Origin: Promicromonospora iranensis
GTDB lineage: Bacteria; Actinomycetota; Actinomycetes; Actinomycetales; Cellulomonadaceae
Assembly (NCBI RefSeq): GCF_028994805.1
Contig: NZ_JAJQQP010000002.1
Span: forward strand, 186,001 to 250,000
Reading direction: 5' to 3'
Length of the DNA stretch: 64,000 nucleotides
Below the pieces are notes generated by a model, which saw only the letters and a program-made list of their open reading frames with translations, searched no databases and was not told the origin of the DNA. Positions 61,668 to 64,000 of this stretch are shown in pieces. Position 1 is the first letter of the stretch. Each line of letters opens with the position of its first letter. The position numbers and the translations under genes are program-made.

Positions 61668-64000
61668 GTGTTTCGTCTTGCCCGCATGTCGCTCGCGAAC
61701 CGTGCGCTCGTCGCACTCGCGACGATTGCCGTCTTCGTCGTCGGCGTCTTCAGTATGGGGCAGCTCCGGCAGGAACTCATCCCGTCGATGAACGTGCCGG
61801 TGGTGGCGGTCACGGCCGCCGACCCGGGCACCTCGCCGGAGATCGTCGCGGAACGGGTCACCGACCCGATCGAGTCGGCGGTCCAGAGCATCGACGGGGT
61901 CACGGGCGTGACGTCGACGGTCTCCACCGGCGTCTCGATGACGACCGTCGAGCTGGAGTACGGCACGGACGTCGACGCGGTCGAGCAGGAGATCAGCTCG
62001 GCGGTCAACGGTCTCCAGGACCTGCCGGAAGACATCGAGCCGCAGGTCATGGCGGGCTCGTTCGACGACCTGCCCGTGATCCAGCTCGCCGTCTCGGGCG
62101 ACGGCAGCGAGCAGGAGCTGACGGACGCCATCGACTCCGTGCTCGTGCCGGAGCTGTCGGGCATCGCGGAGGTCCGGGACGTCACGGTCACCGGCGCCAC
62201 CGAGCAGCAGGTGGTGATCGAGCCCGACGACAAGGAGCTCGCCGCGGCCGGCCTCACCACCGCGCAGCTCTCGTCGCTGCTGCAGGAGAACGGCACGGTG
62301 ACGCCGGTGGGCGCCGTCACGCAGGACGGTCAGACGAACAGCGTCCAGGTGGGCACGTCCGTCGACTCCGTGAAGGAGCTCGAGAACCTGCCGATCGTCC
62401 CCGCCGCCGGAGCGTCTGCGCCAGGAGCCGAGGCACCGCAGGCCCCGGACGCCGGGGCGAGCCCCGCCGAGGTCGTCCACCTGGGGGACGTGGCGGAGGT
62501 GAGCGTGCAGGACGTGCCGCCCACCTCCTACTCGCGCCTGGACGGCGAGCCGTCGCTCGCGATCGCCCTGACGAAGACGCCGGACGGCAACACCGTGGAC
62601 GTGTCGCACGCGGTGCACGACGTGCTGGCCGACGTCGACGACGAGCTGGACGACGCCGGCGTGAGCACCGCCGTCACGTTCGACCAGGCGCCGTTCATCG
62701 AGGAGTCGATCGAGGGCCTGACGACGGAGGGCGGTCTCGGCCTGCTCTTCGCCGTCCTGGTGATCCTGGTGTTCCTGGCCTCGCTGCGGGCCACGCTGGT
62801 CGCGGCGATCTCGATCCCGCTGTCGCTGGCGGTGACGTTCGCGGCCATGAACCTGACCGGCTACACGCTGAACATCCTCACGCTCGCCGCTATGACGATC
62901 TCGATCGGGCGCATCGTCGACGACTCGATCGTCGTGATCGAGAACATCAAGCGGCACCTGTCCTACGGCGAGGACCGGGTGCACGCGATCGTCACCGCCG
63001 TCCGCGAGGTGGGCACCGCCATCACCTCGTCGACGATCTGCACGGTGGCGGTCTTCGCCCCGATCGCTCTCGTGGGCGGCATGGCCGGCGAGCTGTTCCA
63101 GCCGTTCGCCGTCACCGTGGCGATCGCCATGGGCGCGTCCCTGGTCGTCGCCCTGGTCGTCGTGCCCGTGCTGGCGTACTGGTTCATCAAGGTCCCGGCC
63201 TCCACCGACGGCGGCGCCGCCATGCGCGAGGCCGCCGAGCTCAAGGAGCGCCGCGGCGCCTGGCAGCGCGCCTACGTTCCCTCGCTCGCCGCCGCGCTGC
63301 GCCGCCCGGTCGGCACGCTCGTCGTCGCGGTGGCGCTGCTGGCCGGCACCGTCGCGCTGGTGCCGCGCATGGAGACCAACTTCATCGGGGAGGCCGGGCA
63401 GGACACGCTCTCGGTGACGCAGGAGTTCGCGCCCGGCACGTCGTTGGCCGCGCAGGACGAGGCGGCCAAGGCGGTCGAGGACGTCCTCGCGGACATCGAC
63501 GGCGTCGAGACCGTGCAGACCACCGTCGGCTCCGCGGACGGGATGGCCGCCGCCTTCGGCGGTGGTGCCGGTGGCAGCAGCGCCTCGTTCGCGATGACGC
63601 TGGCCGAGGACGCCGACGGCCAGGCGGTGCAGGACGAGGTGAACGACGCGCTCGACGAAGCGGCCCCGGACGGCGAGATCACCGTGGCCGCCGGCGACGC
63701 CGGCTTCGCCAGCACCACCGTGGACCTGGTCGTCACGGCGCCTGACGCCGAGGGCCTGGCCGACGCCGCCGGCGCGGTCGAGGAAGCGGTGACGGCCGTG
63801 GACGGCGTCGACGACGTGACGAACAACCTCGCCGCCGAGCAGACAGCCGTGCAGGTGACCGTGGACCGGGACGCGGCGGCCGAGGTCGGCCTCACCGAGG
63901 CGACGGTCTCCGGCCTCCTGGCCGGTGCGATGAACGAGTCGAGCATCGGCACGGTGGACCTGGACGGCACGTCGCTCGACGTCGTCGTGGCCGGCGACAT
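61668..64000 (+). CDS. RND-family efflux permease (AcrB/MMPL-like), 3' end missing
   Basis: 777 residues are visible and the frame remains open at the right edge, where the window stops inside the second periplasmic domain. GTG 61668 follows GGAGG at 4 bases. 'SLANRALVALATIAVFVVGV' and 'LRQELIPSMNVPVVAVTAAD' are the first helix and periplasmic start; 'NILTLAAMTISIGRIVDDSI' is the helix-4 proton-relay segment with the adjacent Asp pair, shared by AcrB and its Gram-positive relatives; 'PVGTLVVAVALLAGTVALVP' begins the second half. Exports drugs or lipids; no membrane-fusion gene is adjacent. Control by the divergent MarR is inferred. Confidence 0.88.
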   Translation, partial: MFRLARMSLANRALVALATIAVFVVGVFSMGQLRQELIPSMNVPVVAVTAADPGTSPEIVAERVTDPIESAVQSIDGVTGVTSTVSTGVSMTTVELEYGTDVDAVEQEISSAVNGLQDLPEDIEPQVMAGSFDDLPVIQLAVSGDGSEQELTDAIDSVLVPELSGIAEVRDVTVTGATEQQVVIEPDDKELAAAGLTTAQLSSLLQENGTVTPVGAVTQDGQTNSVQVGTSVDSVKELENLPIVPAAGASAPGAEAPQAPDAGASPAEVVHLGDVAEVSVQDVPPTSYSRLDGEPSLAIALTKTPDGNTVDVSHAVHDVLADVDDELDDAGVSTAVTFDQAPFIEESIEGLTTEGGLGLLFAVLVILVFLASLRATLVAAISIPLSLAVTFAAMNLTGYTLNILTLAAMTISIGRIVDDSIVVIENIKRHLSYGEDRVHAIVTAVREVGTAITSSTICTVAVFAPIALVGGMAGELFQPFAVTVAIAMGASLVVALVVVPVLAYWFIKVPASTDGGAAMREAAELKERRGAWQRAYVPSLAAALRRPVGTLVVAVALLAGTVALVPRMETNFIGEAGQDTLSVTQEFAPGTSLAAQDEAAKAVEDVLADIDGVETVQTTVGSADGMAAAFGGGAGGSSASFAMTLAEDADGQAVQDEVNDALDEAAPDGEITVAAGDAGFASTTVDLVVTAPDAEGLADAAGAVEEAVTAVDGVDDVTNNLAAEQTAVQVTVDRDAAAEVGLTEATVSGLLAGAMNESSIGTVDLDGTSLDVVVAGD

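Overview
The window reads as chromosomal DNA of a GC-rich actinobacterium, probably Micrococcales close to Promicromonosporaceae or Cellulomonadaceae. This is inferred from codon bias, frequent GTG/TTG starts, a DUF222-HNH gene behind an actinobacterial-type LexA box, F420-linked Ddn-type oxidoreductases, a PDWY-type QcrB and actinobacterial gene families throughout. It holds about 58 protein genes, the first and last cut by the window edges. I found no rRNA, tRNA, CRISPR array, insertion sequence or phage gene.

Layout. 0-4 kb: acetyltransferase fragment, an NTF2-like protein, a trans-sulfuration enzyme divergent from an Lrp regulator, and a RIO-type kinase. 4.3-9.9 kb: the most distinctive block, a membrane Ser/Thr kinase and a second membrane protein that share the same C-terminal membrane module, divergent from a MinD/ParA-like ATPase with an unusual N-terminal domain. 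10-22.7 kb: mostly single enzymes and membrane proteins (SDR, DUF457, luciferase-like oxidoreductase, HNH, voltage-gated channel, arginine deiminase, VIT-like, DUF1684, Ddn-like, glyoxalase-like, M23 peptidase, a stand-alone PEP-swivel domain with a partner regulator, NUDIX). 22.8-31.2 kb: a minus-strand envelope block bracketed by two related lipoproteins (acetoacetate-decarboxylase-like protein, TIGR02588/TIGR02587 pair, metallophosphoesterase, double PAP2 protein), then an isolated qcrB and a CDF transporter. 31.9-37.1 kb: a DrrAB-like ABC exporter divergent from a WYL regulator, a conserved hypothetical, an NlpC/P60 hydrolase and a His-rich membrane protein. 37.1-42.1 kb: a CitA/CitB-type two-component system divergent from a dicarboxylate symporter, then a class A beta-lactamase. 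43.1-45.2 kb: a CmtR-like metal sensor with two CDF exporters. 45.2-47.8 kb: a TetR/Ddn pair with twin palindromes, an epoxide hydrolase and a small membrane protein. 48-55.9 kb: a frameshifted gene remnant, then a complete-looking trans-4-hydroxy-proline catabolic operon. 55.9-64 kb: aldo/keto reductase, SOS-box-preceded DUF222-HNH protein, second epoxide hydrolase, and MarR divergent from an RND permease.

How genes work together. The hydroxyproline operon runs regulator, three-part D-hydroxyproline dehydrogenase, deaminase, epimerase and semialdehyde dehydrogenase, taking hydroxyproline to 2-oxoglutarate. The sensor pair probably controls dctA. The ArsR/CDF operon exports divalent metals. 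Several convergent gene pairs are separated by long bidirectional terminator hairpins. The best candidate for an undescribed system is the kinase / paralogous membrane protein / MinD-like ATPase locus (4.3-9.9 kb). The stand-alone PEP-swivel/winged-helix pair and the envelope block around the orphan qcrB are next.
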